Below are positions 49,522 through 58,078 of a DNA stretch of 64,000 nucleotides, piece after piece; the first letter of the stretch is position 1; each line of letters starts with the position of its first letter. Under the pieces are notes generated by a model that was given only the letters and a program-made list of their open reading frames with translations, made no database searches and was not told the origin of the DNA. Origin of the DNA: Microbacterium sp. lyk4-40-TSB-66 (GTDB taxonomy: Bacteria; Actinomycetota; Actinomycetes; Actinomycetales; Microbacteriaceae). The stretch covers positions 248,001 through 312,000 of the forward strand of contig NZ_JARVRW010000002.1 of assembly GCF_030209475.1 (NCBI RefSeq), written 5' to 3'. A program made the position numbers and the translations under genes.

Positions 49522-51330
49522 TCAATGGCCGGCGAGGTCCTCGTCGTCCACGAGATCGCGGATGACGAGGGCGGCGTTGATGAGGGCCAGGTGGCTGAGG
49601 GCCTGCGGGAGGTTCCCCCAGAAGGCGCCGTCGGCTTCCGCGATCATCTCGGAGTAGATGCCGACGTCGTTCGCCTGCGCGACGAGGGCGTCCATGGCCT
49701 CGATCGCCTCGTCGTGTCGGCCGACGCAGGCCAGGGCGGTCGCGCGCCAGAAGGCGCACGCGACGAACGTCTGCTCCTCCTGGTCCATGCCGGTGTACCG
49801 GTAGACGAGGTGGTCATCGGTGGTCAGGCGTTCGGTGATGGCATCCAGAGTCTTGGACATGCGCTCCCCGCGGTCGAAGCCGGTGGGGGCGTGCAGCAGG
49901 ATCGACGCGTCGAGATCCTGACTGCCGGGCGCGAGCGTGTACGTCTGAAGCTCCTCCGACCAGCACCGCTCGTCGACCCACGCGTGGATGCGGTCGCGCT
50001 CGGCGCGCCAGCGTTCGCCGTTGTCGGGGATGTGTCCGCCGCCCGCGAGCCACTGCGCGTCGTCGAGGGCCTTCCAGCAGCCCATCTTCGACGAGGTGTA
50101 ATGGCGCAGCTCGGGGAGTTCCCACATGCCGGAGTCTTCGAGGCGCCACAGATCGCAGGTGCGGTCGGCGACGTCGGCGAGCAGACGACCGGTCTGCGTG
50201 TCGAGGCGGTTGCCGGCCTCGACGTAGGTGCGGCAGAGGGCGATGAGGTCGCCGTAGACGCCGAGCTGCAGCTGTCCCTGCGCGGGGTTACCGGTGACGA
50301 CGGGCTGGTTGCCGTTCCACCCGGGCACCTGGTGCTTCTCGAGCCCGATCTCGGCTTCACCGTCGAGCGTGTACATCACCTGCACCTCTGGGCCGTTCTT
50401 GCGGATGGTGCGCAGCAACCACGAGATCGCCGCGTGCGTCTCCTCGCGCAGGCCGAAGCCCACCCACGCGTGCGCGGTGTACGCGAGGTCGCGCACCCAG
50501 GCGTAGCGGTAGTCCCAGTTCTTACCGCCGCGGGGGTTCTCGGGCAGCGACGTCGTCGCCGCGGCGGCGATCGCCCCGGTCGGGCTGAACAGCAGCAGCT
50601 TCAGGGCGAGGGCGCTGCGCTGGACGTCATCGGCCCAGGGGCCCTCGTACGAGAATTCGTCCGACCACATCGTCCACCCGTCGACCGTGCGGTCGATCCC
50701 GCGGTCGACGTTCTTCGCGTCGGGCACGCGCAGCGGCTCTCCCTCGGTGGCGGCGATGACGAGCAGGTGACGCGAGCCCTTCGATGTGGTGAACCCGCCG
50801 TCGATGCTCTCGTCGCCCGAGTCCGGTTCGCCGTGCAGGCCGTGCTCATGGCCGACCACGGCGAGCGAGACGTGACCGATCCGCATGATGGAGAAGCCGT
50901 CGATGCGCTCGGTCCAGGGAGACGCCGATCGCAGCATGGTCCCCGGCTGTACGCACCAGGCGAACTCGACCTCGCCCTTCACCCCGTCGACACGGCGTGC
51001 GAGCTCCGCCCACGGCAGGCGTCCGGCGATCCCGGTCACCATCGCGTCGGTGACCTTCGCGACCCCGGTCTCGGTCGTGAACGTGGTCTCGAGCACATTC
51101 GTACGGGGGATGTAGCGGCGGGTGACGGTGTACTCCCCCACCGGGGCGAGCTGGATGCAGCCACCGGACGATTCGTCGACGAGCCGCGCGAAGACGGGGC
51201 GCGAGTGGATGTTCGGGAGCGGCAGCCAGTCGACCGACCCGTCGAGACCGATGAGGGCGACCGTGCGACCGTCGCCGATCGCCGCGTAGTCGCGCAACGG
51301 ACGGGACGGCGCAGGGGGATCGAGGGGCAC
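49522..51330 (-). CDS. Glycoside hydrolase family 15 (glucoamylase/trehalase-like)
   Basis: 602-aa GH15 enzyme with an N-terminal beta-sandwich (about 1-260: RPLRDYAAIGDGRTVALIGL, VDWLPLPNIHSRPVFARLVD) and a catalytic (alpha/alpha)6 barrel. Landmarks: GGKNWDYRYAWVRDLAYTAH, LEDSGMWELPELRHYTSSKM with the probable general-acid Glu, and IAEADGAFWGNLPQALSHLA near the end. No signal peptide, so it acts on an internal glucan or trehalose; mycobacterial relatives are trehalases. GTG 51330 start. Confidence 0.9.
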   Translation of the reverse strand: MPLDPPAPSRPLRDYAAIGDGRTVALIGLDGSVDWLPLPNIHSRPVFARLVDESSGGCIQLAPVGEYTVTRRYIPRTNVLETTFTTETGVAKVTDAMVTGIAGRLPWAELARRVDGVKGEVEFAWCVQPGTMLRSASPWTERIDGFSIMRIGHVSLAVVGHEHGLHGEPDSGDESIDGGFTTSKGSRHLLVIAATEGEPLRVPDAKNVDRGIDRTVDGWTMWSDEFSYEGPWADDVQRSALALKLLLFSPTGAIAAAATTSLPENPRGGKNWDYRYAWVRDLAYTAHAWVGFGLREETHAAISWLLRTIRKNGPEVQVMYTLDGEAEIGLEKHQVPGWNGNQPVVTGNPAQGQLQLGVYGDLIALCRTYVEAGNRLDTQTGRLLADVADRTCDLWRLEDSGMWELPELRHYTSSKMGCWKALDDAQWLAGGGHIPDNGERWRAERDRIHAWVDERCWSEELQTYTLAPGSQDLDASILLHAPTGFDRGERMSKTLDAITERLTTDDHLVYRYTGMDQEEQTFVACAFWRATALACVGRHDEAIEAMDALVAQANDVGIYSEMIAEADGAFWGNLPQALSHLALINAALVIRDLVDDEDLAGH

Positions 51331-51531
51331 GCATTCACGCTAGGAAGGCCGCGTCGAGGTGGGGCCGGGGTTGCCGAGGGGATGCCGAGCGGCTACGGCG
51401 GCGCACCCCGGCGCAGGCGCTTCCCACGGGGCGGTCTCCGGTTACCTCGCCGTGCACGCCCCCGCAACCCCCGTCACCACCGCCGGAGGGCGACCTAGCG
51501 TCGTGGGTGACCGTGAGTGAAAGGAACGCGC

Positions 51532-52092
51532 ATGTCCACCACCACCAAGGACGCCCCCACCAAGAACCGTCGTCGCCCCGCGCGCGGAGGCAGCGGTCCC
51601 GAGACGACGGAAGAGCAGAACGCCGAGAAGGGCTTCCAGGCGTCGGAGCAGCTGACCGACGCCCTTCAGGCCGTGCTCGTCGACCTCATCGAGCTGTCGG
51701 TCCAGGGCAAGCAGGCGCACTGGAACGTCGTCGGCAAGAACTTCCGCGACACCCACCTGCAGCTCGACGAGATCATCGACGCCGCCCGTGAATTCGGCGA
51801 CGAGGTCGCTGAGCGCATGCGTGCCCTGCACGCCCTGCCCGACGGCCGCAGCGACACGGTCGCCGAGACCACCACCCTGCCGGAGTTCCCCCAGGGAGAA
51901 GTCGACACGGCCGAGGTCATCGACCTCATCACCGAGCGCCTCGACGCCACGGTGGGCACCGTCCGCGAGGTGCACGACGGCGTCGACGACGAAGACCCCA
52001 CCAGCGCCGACATCCTGCACGGCGTGCTCGAGCGACTCGAGCAGCTCTCGTGGATGGTCAGCGCCGAGAACCGGGTCGCCCGCAAGTCCTGA
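51532..52092 (+). CDS. dps: Dps family ferritin-like DNA-protection protein
   Basis: 186-aa Dps subunit; dodecamers oxidise and store iron and shield DNA. Ferroxidase motif QAHWNVVGKNFRDTHLQLDE with His63, His75 and Asp79. A ~35-residue basic, Ser/Thr/Pro-rich N-terminal tail (KDAPTKNRRRPARGGSG) probably binds DNA. GAAAGGAA precedes ATG 51532; TAGCGT at 51496 is the likely -10. A strong terminator follows. Confidence 0.95.
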   Translation: MSTTTKDAPTKNRRRPARGGSGPETTEEQNAEKGFQASEQLTDALQAVLVDLIELSVQGKQAHWNVVGKNFRDTHLQLDEIIDAAREFGDEVAERMRALHALPDGRSDTVAETTTLPEFPQGEVDTAEVIDLITERLDATVGTVREVHDGVDDEDPTSADILHGVLERLEQLSWMVSAENRVARKS

Positions 52093-52108
52093 CCGCGACC
52101 GCAGACAC

Positions 52109-52140
52109 CGGATGCCGGGGCCTCAGGGCCTCGGCATCCG
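52109..52140 (+). terminator. Terminator after dps
   Basis: cggatgccggggcc (52109-52122) pairs with ggcctcggcatccg (52127-52140), 13 of 14 pairs, TCAG loop; TCGTT follows. Confidence 0.85.
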
Positions 52141-52246
52141 TCGTTCCCGCCACGGTCGCCGCGCCCTCGCCGCGAGCGACCGCACCGGCGCGCCGTCCCT
52201 GACGAGCGGGGTGGCCCGCGACCGCGTCAGCGGAGGACTCGCTGCG

Positions 52247-52612
52247 TCATCCGCGTGCGATGAGGAACGGCGGGTGCGGGCCTTCGATCCGGGCCAGTGC
52301 GATCTTGATGTCGGTGAGCGTCGCGCCGACCTCGGCGAATCGTCCGTCGATTTCCGCGAATCGTCGGTCGACCTCCGCGAATCGTCGGTCGACGTCCCCG
52401 AATTGGCGGTCGACCCGCGCGAATCGCTCGTCCGTGCTCGCCTCGAGACGGTCGAAGCGTTGGTCGAAGCGTCGATCCACGCGATCGAAACGCTCGTCCG
52501 TACGCTGCTCCATCCGGGCCAGCATCCACTTCATCCCGCCGAGGATGGCGACGGCGAAGGTGAGGAAGAACGCGGCGAGGGCGACGAACGCCTCGACGGT
52601 ATCGAGATTCAC
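52247..52612 (-). CDS. Single-TM protein with coiled-coil repeat
   Basis: About 121 aa. One TM helix (VEAFVALAAFFLTFAVAILG) is followed by a ~70-residue coiled coil made of seven-residue units such as VDRRFAEVDRRFAEIDGRFA and DERFDRVDRRFDQRFDRLEA. It ends in a short basic tail. GTG 52612 follows GGAAGGG at good spacing; a start at 52645 is less likely. It resembles small membrane coiled-coil proteins of unknown role. The DNA repeats of the coiled coil could recombine. Confidence 0.75.
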   Translation of the reverse strand: MNLDTVEAFVALAAFFLTFAVAILGGMKWMLARMEQRTDERFDRVDRRFDQRFDRLEASTDERFARVDRQFGDVDRRFAEVDRRFAEIDGRFAEVGATLTDIKIALARIEGPHPPFLIARG

Positions 52613-52728
52613 GGGCGACCCTTCCTGCTCGGGGAACGCGTCCAATGTACGTCACGCCCACGACCGTGACCCATGTGCACATGCGATCCGAGGGAAACTT
52701 CACCCGGACCCCGCGTGTGCAGGAACCG

Positions 52729-55338
52729 TCAGAGCCGCAGCACCTCGGTGACCCGCACGATCGCGGTGCCCTCCTCTTCGGACGCGGCGAGGTCGACCTC
52801 TGCTCGGATGCGCCAGTCGTGATCGCCCGCGGGATCGTCGATGGTCTGCTCGACCCGCCAGACCCCCTCGGCGGCCGAGGACTCGTCGATCTCGACGAGG
52901 GCCGAAGAGCGCGACGCACCGCCCGTGCCGATCGTGTCGTGCTCATCGAAGTATCCGTCGAGCGCGCCCGGCCAATCAACCTCGGGGTCCAGCTCCACGA
53001 GCTCGTCGTCGCGCTGCAGCGCCGCCAGCTGCACGCGGCGGAACATCTCGTTGCGCACGAGCACCACGAACGCGCGACGGTTGGTGAGGATCGACGGCGG
53101 CGCCGGCGGCACGACGGGGGCGGAGGGGTCGTCGGCCGGGTTGATGAGCTGCTCCCACTCGTCGACCAGGCTCGAGTCGACCTGACGGACGACTTCGCCC
53201 AGCCAGGCGATGAGATCAAGCAGGTCGGGGGTCTGGGCATCGACCGGCACGGTCTGACGGATCGCGCGAAACGCGTCGCTGAGGTAGCGCAGAACCAGCC
53301 CCTCGCTGCGGGCCAGTTGATACAGCGAGACGTACTCGCCGAACGAGCACGCGCGCTCGTACATGTCGCGCACGACCGACTTCGGCGACAGCTCGAAGTC
53401 GCGGATCCACGGCTGGCTCGAGGCGAACACCTCGTACGCCTGGGCAAGCAGGTCGTCGAGCGGCTTCGGCCAGGTGATCTCCTCGAGCAGCTCCATGCGC
53501 TCGTCGTATTCGATGCCCTCGCGCTTCATCGCCGCCACCGCTTCGCCGCGCGCGCGGAACTGCTGCTGCGACAGGATCGGGCGCGGGTCGTCGAGCGTCG
53601 ACTCGATCACGCTGACGACGTCGAGCGCGTAGTGCCCGGTGCCCACCGACGACGCCGCCGGCACGGCATCCGGCCCCCTCCCGAGCTCGACCTCGGGGTC
53701 GAGCATCTCGATCGCGGCGAGCGCGAACGGCGACAGCGGCTGGTTGAGGGCGAAGTTCGGCTGCAGGTCGACGGTGAGCCGGATGCGTGAGTCGCCAAGA
53801 TCTGTCGCTTCGGACCCCGTCGAAGCGACAGATCCTGGCGACTCACGCGCGGCGGGGGCGGGGGACGCGGGGACGACCTCCACGACACCTGCCTGCACGA
53901 GGGTGCGGAAGATCGCGATGGCTCGGCGGGCGAGCTCGTACTGACGAGCGCGTGGCTCGTGGTTGTCGAAGACGAGCGAGCGGACGTTGGCGAACACGTC
54001 GCCGCCGCGCGCGATGACGTTGATGAGCATGGCGGCGCTCAGCTTCATCTGCGGCTGCAGCGGTTCGGGCTCGGCCGCCACGAGACGGTCGTAGCTCTGC
54101 TCGGTCCAGTTGACGAAGCCCTGCGGCGCCTTCTTGCGCACGATCTTCTTCTGTTTCTTGAGGTCGTCGCCGGCCTTGAGGATCTGCGCGGCGTTCTCGA
54201 TCTCGTGATCGGGCGCCATGATGACGACGGTTCCGGCGGTGTCGTAGCCCGCGCGGCCCGCGCGACCGGCGATCTGGTGGAACTCGCGCGCCGACAGCTG
54301 GCGCATGCGCGTGCCGTCGTACTTGGTCAGCGCCGTCATGAGCACCGTGCGGATCGGCACGTTGATGCCCACGCCGAGGGTGTCGGTGCCGCAGATGACA
54401 CGGAGGAGACCCCGCTGCGCGAGCGTCTCGACCAGGCGCCGGTAGCGCGGCAGCATGCCAGCGTGGTGAACGCCGATGCCGGCGCGGACGTACCGCGACA
54501 GCGTCTTTCCGAAGCCGGTGGTGAAGCGGAAGCCGCCGATCGCCTCGGCGATCTCGTCGCGCTGTTCACGGCCGATGATGCGGATCGACGACAGCGCCTG
54601 GGCGCGCTCCATGGCCGCGGCCTGAGAGAAGTGCACGACATAGATCGGCGCCTGCTTGGTGTCCAGCAGCTCCTGCACCGTCTCGTGCACGGGAGTGCGG
54701 GCGTACTCGAAGTGCAGGGGCACGGGGCGTTCGACCCCGGTGACGCGCGCGGTGGGGCGGCCGGTGCGGCGTGCGAGGTCGTCGGCGATGTCGGTGACGT
54801 CTCCGAGGGTCGCCGACATGAGGATGAACTGCGCACGCGTCAGCAGCAGCAGGGGCACCTGCCATGCCCACCCCCGATCGGCCTCGCCGTAGTAATGGAA
54901 CTCGTCCATGACCACCTGGTCGACGTTCGCGTCGGCGCCCTGGCGCAGCGCGAGGTTCGCCAGGATCTCGGCCGTACAGCACACGATCGGCGCGTCGGCG
55001 TTGACGGAGGAGTCGCCGGTGACCATGCCGACGTTCTCGGCGCCGAAGATGTCGACGAGCGCGAAGAACTTCTCGCTCACGAGCGCCTTGATCGGCGCCG
55101 TGTAGTAACTCCGACCCCCTCGAGAGAGGGATGCCGCGTGCGCGGCGACCGCGACGAGCGACTTGCCCGTGCCGGTCGGGGTCGACAGCACGACGTTCGC
55201 CCCCGACACGATCTCGATGACCGCCTCGTCCTGCGCGGGATACAGCGTCAGACCACGAGAGCTCGCCCACTCGACGAAGCCGAGGTACACGGCATCCGGA
55301 TCGCTGCCGGCGGGCACGTGCTCGAGGAGGGGGGTCAC
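52729..55338 (-). CDS. DEAD/DEAH-box helicase (DUF3516 family)
   Basis: 869-aa SF2 helicase, Ski2-like in layout. Walker A STPTGTGKSLVA, motif II VVMDEFHYYGEADRG (DEFH), motif III MSATLGDV, motif VI HQIAGRAGRAGYDTAGT. The C-terminal ~430 residues form the DUF3516 region of actinobacterial helicases. Within that region a palindromic DNA element (53785-53848) encodes about 21 residues (ARESPGSVASTG, then SEATDLGDSRIR). Substrate is probably RNA or structured DNA. GTG start at 55338. Confidence 0.92.
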   Translation of the reverse strand: MTPLLEHVPAGSDPDAVYLGFVEWASSRGLTLYPAQDEAVIEIVSGANVVLSTPTGTGKSLVAVAAHAASLSRGGRSYYTAPIKALVSEKFFALVDIFGAENVGMVTGDSSVNADAPIVCCTAEILANLALRQGADANVDQVVMDEFHYYGEADRGWAWQVPLLLLTRAQFILMSATLGDVTDIADDLARRTGRPTARVTGVERPVPLHFEYARTPVHETVQELLDTKQAPIYVVHFSQAAAMERAQALSSIRIIGREQRDEIAEAIGGFRFTTGFGKTLSRYVRAGIGVHHAGMLPRYRRLVETLAQRGLLRVICGTDTLGVGINVPIRTVLMTALTKYDGTRMRQLSAREFHQIAGRAGRAGYDTAGTVVIMAPDHEIENAAQILKAGDDLKKQKKIVRKKAPQGFVNWTEQSYDRLVAAEPEPLQPQMKLSAAMLINVIARGGDVFANVRSLVFDNHEPRARQYELARRAIAIFRTLVQAGVVEVVPASPAPAARESPGSVASTGSEATDLGDSRIRLTVDLQPNFALNQPLSPFALAAIEMLDPEVELGRGPDAVPAASSVGTGHYALDVVSVIESTLDDPRPILSQQQFRARGEAVAAMKREGIEYDERMELLEEITWPKPLDDLLAQAYEVFASSQPWIRDFELSPKSVVRDMYERACSFGEYVSLYQLARSEGLVLRYLSDAFRAIRQTVPVDAQTPDLLDLIAWLGEVVRQVDSSLVDEWEQLINPADDPSAPVVPPAPPSILTNRRAFVVLVRNEMFRRVQLAALQRDDELVELDPEVDWPGALDGYFDEHDTIGTGGASRSSALVEIDESSAAEGVWRVEQTIDDPAGDHDWRIRAEVDLAASEEEGTAIVRVTEVLRL
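53785..53848. repeat. 28-bp-arm palindrome inside the helicase gene
   Basis: Arms 53785-53812 and 53821-53848 are complementary at 27 of 28 positions (core gtcgccaagatctgtcgctt and its complement) around an 8-nt loop. It keeps the helicase frame and begins and ends without disturbing either side. This has the shape of a mobile REP-like element that landed in a tolerant linker. Confidence 0.9.
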
Positions 55339-55370
55339 TCCCCCACCCTCTCATCCGCCGGGTGAGCGTG

Positions 55371-55422
55371 CCCCTCGACAGGCTCAGGGACCACCGGGCG
55401 CGGAGCCTGTCGAAGGCACCGG
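55371..55422. repeat. GAGCCTGTCGA-type palindromic repeat
   Basis: cctcgacaggctcaggga and gagcctgtcgaaggcacc form an inverted repeat ahead of the helicase start. Same family as 48347-48508. It lies between the helicase and the next minus-strand gene. Confidence 0.75.
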
Positions 55423-55437
55423 TCCCCGCCGCGAACG

Positions 55438-56226
55438 TCAGCCTCTTTCGGCGAAGACGCCGACGTTCTCGCCGTCGAAGACGAACTGCACGCTGGTGCC
55501 GATCGGGAAGCGGTCGACGAACGGCTCCGGCATCCCTTCCGCCACGACGAACTCCACGGTCGCCGGGAAGATCCCCGCACCGCACCCGCCGTACGCGAAG
55601 TTGCCGCTGACCCCCCGGACTCCGCGTTCCGCGACCTCGGAGGAGTCGAGGAGGTACACGCACGGACTGCGATTGTCGGTCGAGTCGACCTGGACGAATC
55701 CGACGAAAGCGGTCACGCCGTAGAAGTCTTTGAAGGCGCGCTCGCCGCCCGTGCGCTGACCGAAGATCGAGGGGGTGTCGGCGTCGGGATCCTCTTCAAG
55801 AGTGCCGACCTGCGGAGCACCCACCGAGTTCGACACGGGAAGGAAGGTCACGCTGAGTGCCGTCGCGGCGCTCGCCAGCGCGGTGACGACCGCGAGCGAG
55901 ATCGCCCAGGCCCACACCTGGCGCCGCGATCGCACGAGGGGGCGACGTTCGCGGGGAACCTCGTCATCGTCCTCGGTTCCGCCGGGGCCCTCCGCGTCAT
56001 CATCGACACCGGATGCCGTGGGCTCAACGCGCTCGTGCAGTGCCGGTGCCGGTGCCGGTGGGGGCGGGGGCGGGGGCGGGGGCGGGGGCGACGAACGCTC
56101 CTGCCGCTCGAGTTCTTCGAGGGCCGACAGTCGTTCCGACGCCACCGGATCGCTCGCGATGTCCGCGTCGGGGCCGTAGGCCCGGGCGCGCAGGCGACGC
56201 AGCTCGTGGCGTACGTCGTCGTCCAT
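55438..56226 (-). CDS. Membrane-anchored hypothetical protein with poly-Pro tract
   Basis: 262 aa. A cytoplasmic acidic N-terminal part (MDDDVRHELRRLRARAYGPD) runs into an uninterrupted poly-Pro stretch and a PAPAP tail. A TM helix (VWAWAISLAVVTALASAATA) follows near residue 120, then an extracytoplasmic domain with two Cys (SPCVYLLDSSEVAERG, GGCGAGIFPATVEFVV). The function is unknown. The poly-Pro run is encoded by perfect hexanucleotide repeats and may vary in length. Confidence 0.78.
   Translation of the reverse strand: MDDDVRHELRRLRARAYGPDADIASDPVASERLSALEELERQERSSPPPPPPPPPPPAPAPALHERVEPTASGVDDDAEGPGGTEDDDEVPRERRPLVRSRRQVWAWAISLAVVTALASAATALSVTFLPVSNSVGAPQVGTLEEDPDADTPSIFGQRTGGERAFKDFYGVTAFVGFVQVDSTDNRSPCVYLLDSSEVAERGVRGVSGNFAYGGCGAGIFPATVEFVVAEGMPEPFVDRFPIGTSVQFVFDGENVGVFAERG
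56041..56090. repeat. Hexanucleotide microsatellites inside the coding region
   Basis: On the plus strand tgccgg/tgccggtg units fill 56041-56060 and are followed by five perfect ggggcg units (56061-56090). In the gene they encode Pro-Ala-Pro-Ala and poly-Pro. A six-base period preserves the frame when copies are lost or gained. Confidence 0.88.
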
Positions 56227-56316
56227 GCTCTGAATGGTTCCACACCTGGAAGGGTCCGGGGCCATCCAACGGTCCATGCGCGGGAATAGACCGTGGCACT
56301 CCGCGTTGCACCCCGT

Positions 56317-57357
56317 ATGCGCTCCTTCGGCACACTCTCCTTCGGCCATTACGGCCCCCTCGGCGGCGGGCACCAGCTGACCGCCGGCGACTCGATGCTG
56401 CAGGCGATCGACCTCGCCCAGGGCATGGACGACCTCGGTGTCAACGGCATCTCGTTCCGCGTGCACCACTTCGCCCGTCAGCAGGCGGCTCCCATGCCCC
56501 TGCTCGCCGCGATCGCCGCCCGCACCTCGCGGATCGAGGTGGGCACAGGCGTCATCGACATGCGGTACGAGAACCCGCTCATGCTCGCCGAGGAGGCGGC
56601 ATCCGTCGATCTCATCAGTGGCAACCGCCTCGCGCTCGGCGTGAGCCGTGGTTCACCCGAGAGCGTGGTGCGCGGCTATGAGGCGTTCGGCTACACCGGT
56701 TCGACCGACCCGCGCGGCGGCGACATCGCCCGCGAGCACTTCGACCTCTTCCTGCGCGCGATCGACGGCGAGGGCCTGGCCGAGCGCGACCCGCACAGCC
56801 CCTTCGGCGGGGGAACCGGCCTTCAGCGCATCGAGCCGCACTCCCCCGGGCTCCGTCAGCGCATCTGGTGGGGCGCCGGCACGACGGCCACCGCCGAGTG
56901 GGCCGGTCGTCTCGGGGTGAACCTGATGTCGTCGACACTGCTCACCGAAGCCGACGGCACGCCGTTCGACCTCCTGCAGGCGCAGCAGCTCGACGCCTTC
57001 CGCGCCGCGTGGCGCGAGGCCGGCCACTCGGGTGAACCCCGCACCTCGGTGAGCCGCAGCATCTTCCCGATCGTCACGGCCGAAGACGAGATGTACTTCG
57101 GCGGGTCGGCGGGCAACGACCAGATCGGCGTCATCGACGGCATGCGCTCGACCTTCGGCAAGACGTATGCCGCAACTCCCGACAGGCTCGTCGAACAGCT
57201 GCAGAACGACGCAGCGGTCATGAGCGCCGACACCCTGATGCTGACGATCCCGTCGCAGATGGGCGTGGAGTTCAACCTGCGCCTCGTCGAGAACTTCGCG
57301 AAGCACGTCGCCCCGGCCCTCGGCTGGGTGCCGACGCACGCACCGGCCGCCGTGTGA
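56317..57357 (+). CDS. Luciferase-like flavin monooxygenase
   Basis: 346-aa bacterial-luciferase-fold enzyme using reduced FMN or F420. Visible: FGHYGPLGGGHQLTAGDSML, VGTGVIDMRYENPLMLAEEA, DLISGNRLALGVSRGSPESV and WWGAGTTATAEWAGRLGVNL. I start at ATG 56317; an in-frame GTG at 56293 would add eight residues. Neither has a clear ribosome site. The substrate is unknown. Confidence 0.87.
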   Translation: MRSFGTLSFGHYGPLGGGHQLTAGDSMLQAIDLAQGMDDLGVNGISFRVHHFARQQAAPMPLLAAIAARTSRIEVGTGVIDMRYENPLMLAEEAASVDLISGNRLALGVSRGSPESVVRGYEAFGYTGSTDPRGGDIAREHFDLFLRAIDGEGLAERDPHSPFGGGTGLQRIEPHSPGLRQRIWWGAGTTATAEWAGRLGVNLMSSTLLTEADGTPFDLLQAQQLDAFRAAWREAGHSGEPRTSVSRSIFPIVTAEDEMYFGGSAGNDQIGVIDGMRSTFGKTYAATPDRLVEQLQNDAAVMSADTLMLTIPSQMGVEFNLRLVENFAKHVAPALGWVPTHAPAAV

Positions 57358-57362
57358 GCGCA

Positions 57363-57408
57363 CGTCGGCGGCATCCGGTTCTTCCTTGAATCGCGGATGC
57401 CGCCGACG
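57363..57408 (+). terminator. Terminator, 15-bp perfect stem
   Basis: cgtcggcggcatccg (57363-57377) pairs perfectly with cggatgccgccgacg (57394-57408) around a 16-nt loop, 5 bp after the monooxygenase stop. Confidence 0.85.
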
Positions 57409-57432
57409 CCCTCGCCGTGACAGCCTGGATGG

Positions 57433-57585
57433 ATGGACGCCCTGACGCAGCTCGTTCTCCTGGTCACCCTCGCGGCCGTCGCGCTCTACGCCCTGTACTG
57501 GACCGTGCGCCGCGCCATCCGCGACGAACTCACCGCCATCGGCGGGCGTGACGCCCGGCCCGACGTTTCCCCGTCCGACGGATAA
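57433..57585 (+). CDS. Small single-TM protein, 50 aa
   Basis: MDALTQLVLLVTLAAVALYA followed by LYWTVRRAIRDELTAIGG and an Asp/Pro tail ending in TAA. One TM helix with a basic cytoplasmic flank. The ribosome site is weak. Composition (hydrophobic block, then RR) is unlike a random frame, and small membrane proteins of this form are common in the group. It lies between the terminator at 57363 and a convergent membrane gene. Confidence 0.6.
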   Translation: MDALTQLVLLVTLAAVALYALYWTVRRAIRDELTAIGGRDARPDVSPSDG

Positions 57586-57604
57586 ACGGCGTGAGCCGCC
57601 CTCC

Positions 57605-57994
57605 TCAGCGAAGGCCGGCGGCAGCGCGAGAGCGAGCGATCGTCTGCGTCACCAGGTATTCGCCCCACGCCACGGCATAGGCCCCGAGGGCCGCCCACGT
57701 CCAGGCGGTCGGCAGGAGCCCGACGAGCCCCAACAGGGATACCACGGTGAGTGCCGACACGACGACGAGCACCGGCAGCACGACGCGCTCGCCGACCGAG
57801 GGTCCGGCCACCCACCAGATGGCGAAGATCGCACCGGCCGTCGCGACGAGGAGGATCGCGGGGGTCCACCACGAACCGAGCGCGCCCATCGTGATCGCCG
57901 CCCCGATGCCGGCGACGGCGAGCGAGGCCGTCCGCAGCGAACGGGTAGTCGTGGACCGCTCGGCGGGCCCAGGGGTGGCGGGGGTGCGGGGCAC
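57605..57994 (-). CDS. Hypothetical four-TM membrane protein
   Basis: About 129 aa: a short N-terminal tail (TPATPGPAERSTTTRSLRTA) and four hydrophobic segments (SLAVAGIGAAITMGALGSWW, PAILLVATAGAIFAIWWVAG, VVLPVLVVVSALTVVSLLGL, TAWTWAALGAYAVAWGEYLV). The start is uncertain. GTG 57994 is the first usual codon, but the good AAGGAG site lies 15 nt before it and 6 nt before an in-frame ATT at 58003. The function is unknown. Confidence 0.7.
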   Translation of the reverse strand: MPRTPATPGPAERSTTTRSLRTASLAVAGIGAAITMGALGSWWTPAILLVATAGAIFAIWWVAGPSVGERVVLPVLVVVSALTVVSLLGLVGLLPTAWTWAALGAYAVAWGEYLVTQTIARSRAAAGLR

Positions 57995-58038
57995 AGAGGG
58001 AATGGCGGGCTCCTTCGCGAACGGGGTCGCTCCCCAGC

Positions 58039-58069
58039 GTAGACAGGATGCCGAGCACGGACTGTCTAC
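58039..58069. promoter_or_regulatory. Inverted repeat between divergent genes
   Basis: gtagacag (58039-58046) and ctgtctac (58062-58069) are perfect complements 15 bp apart, 10 bp before ATG 58079 and within the promoter of the minus-strand membrane gene. Either a shared operator or two back-to-back -10 regions of similar sequence (CTGTCTACG on both strands). Confidence 0.5.
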
Positions 58070-58078
58070 GGTGGACGC

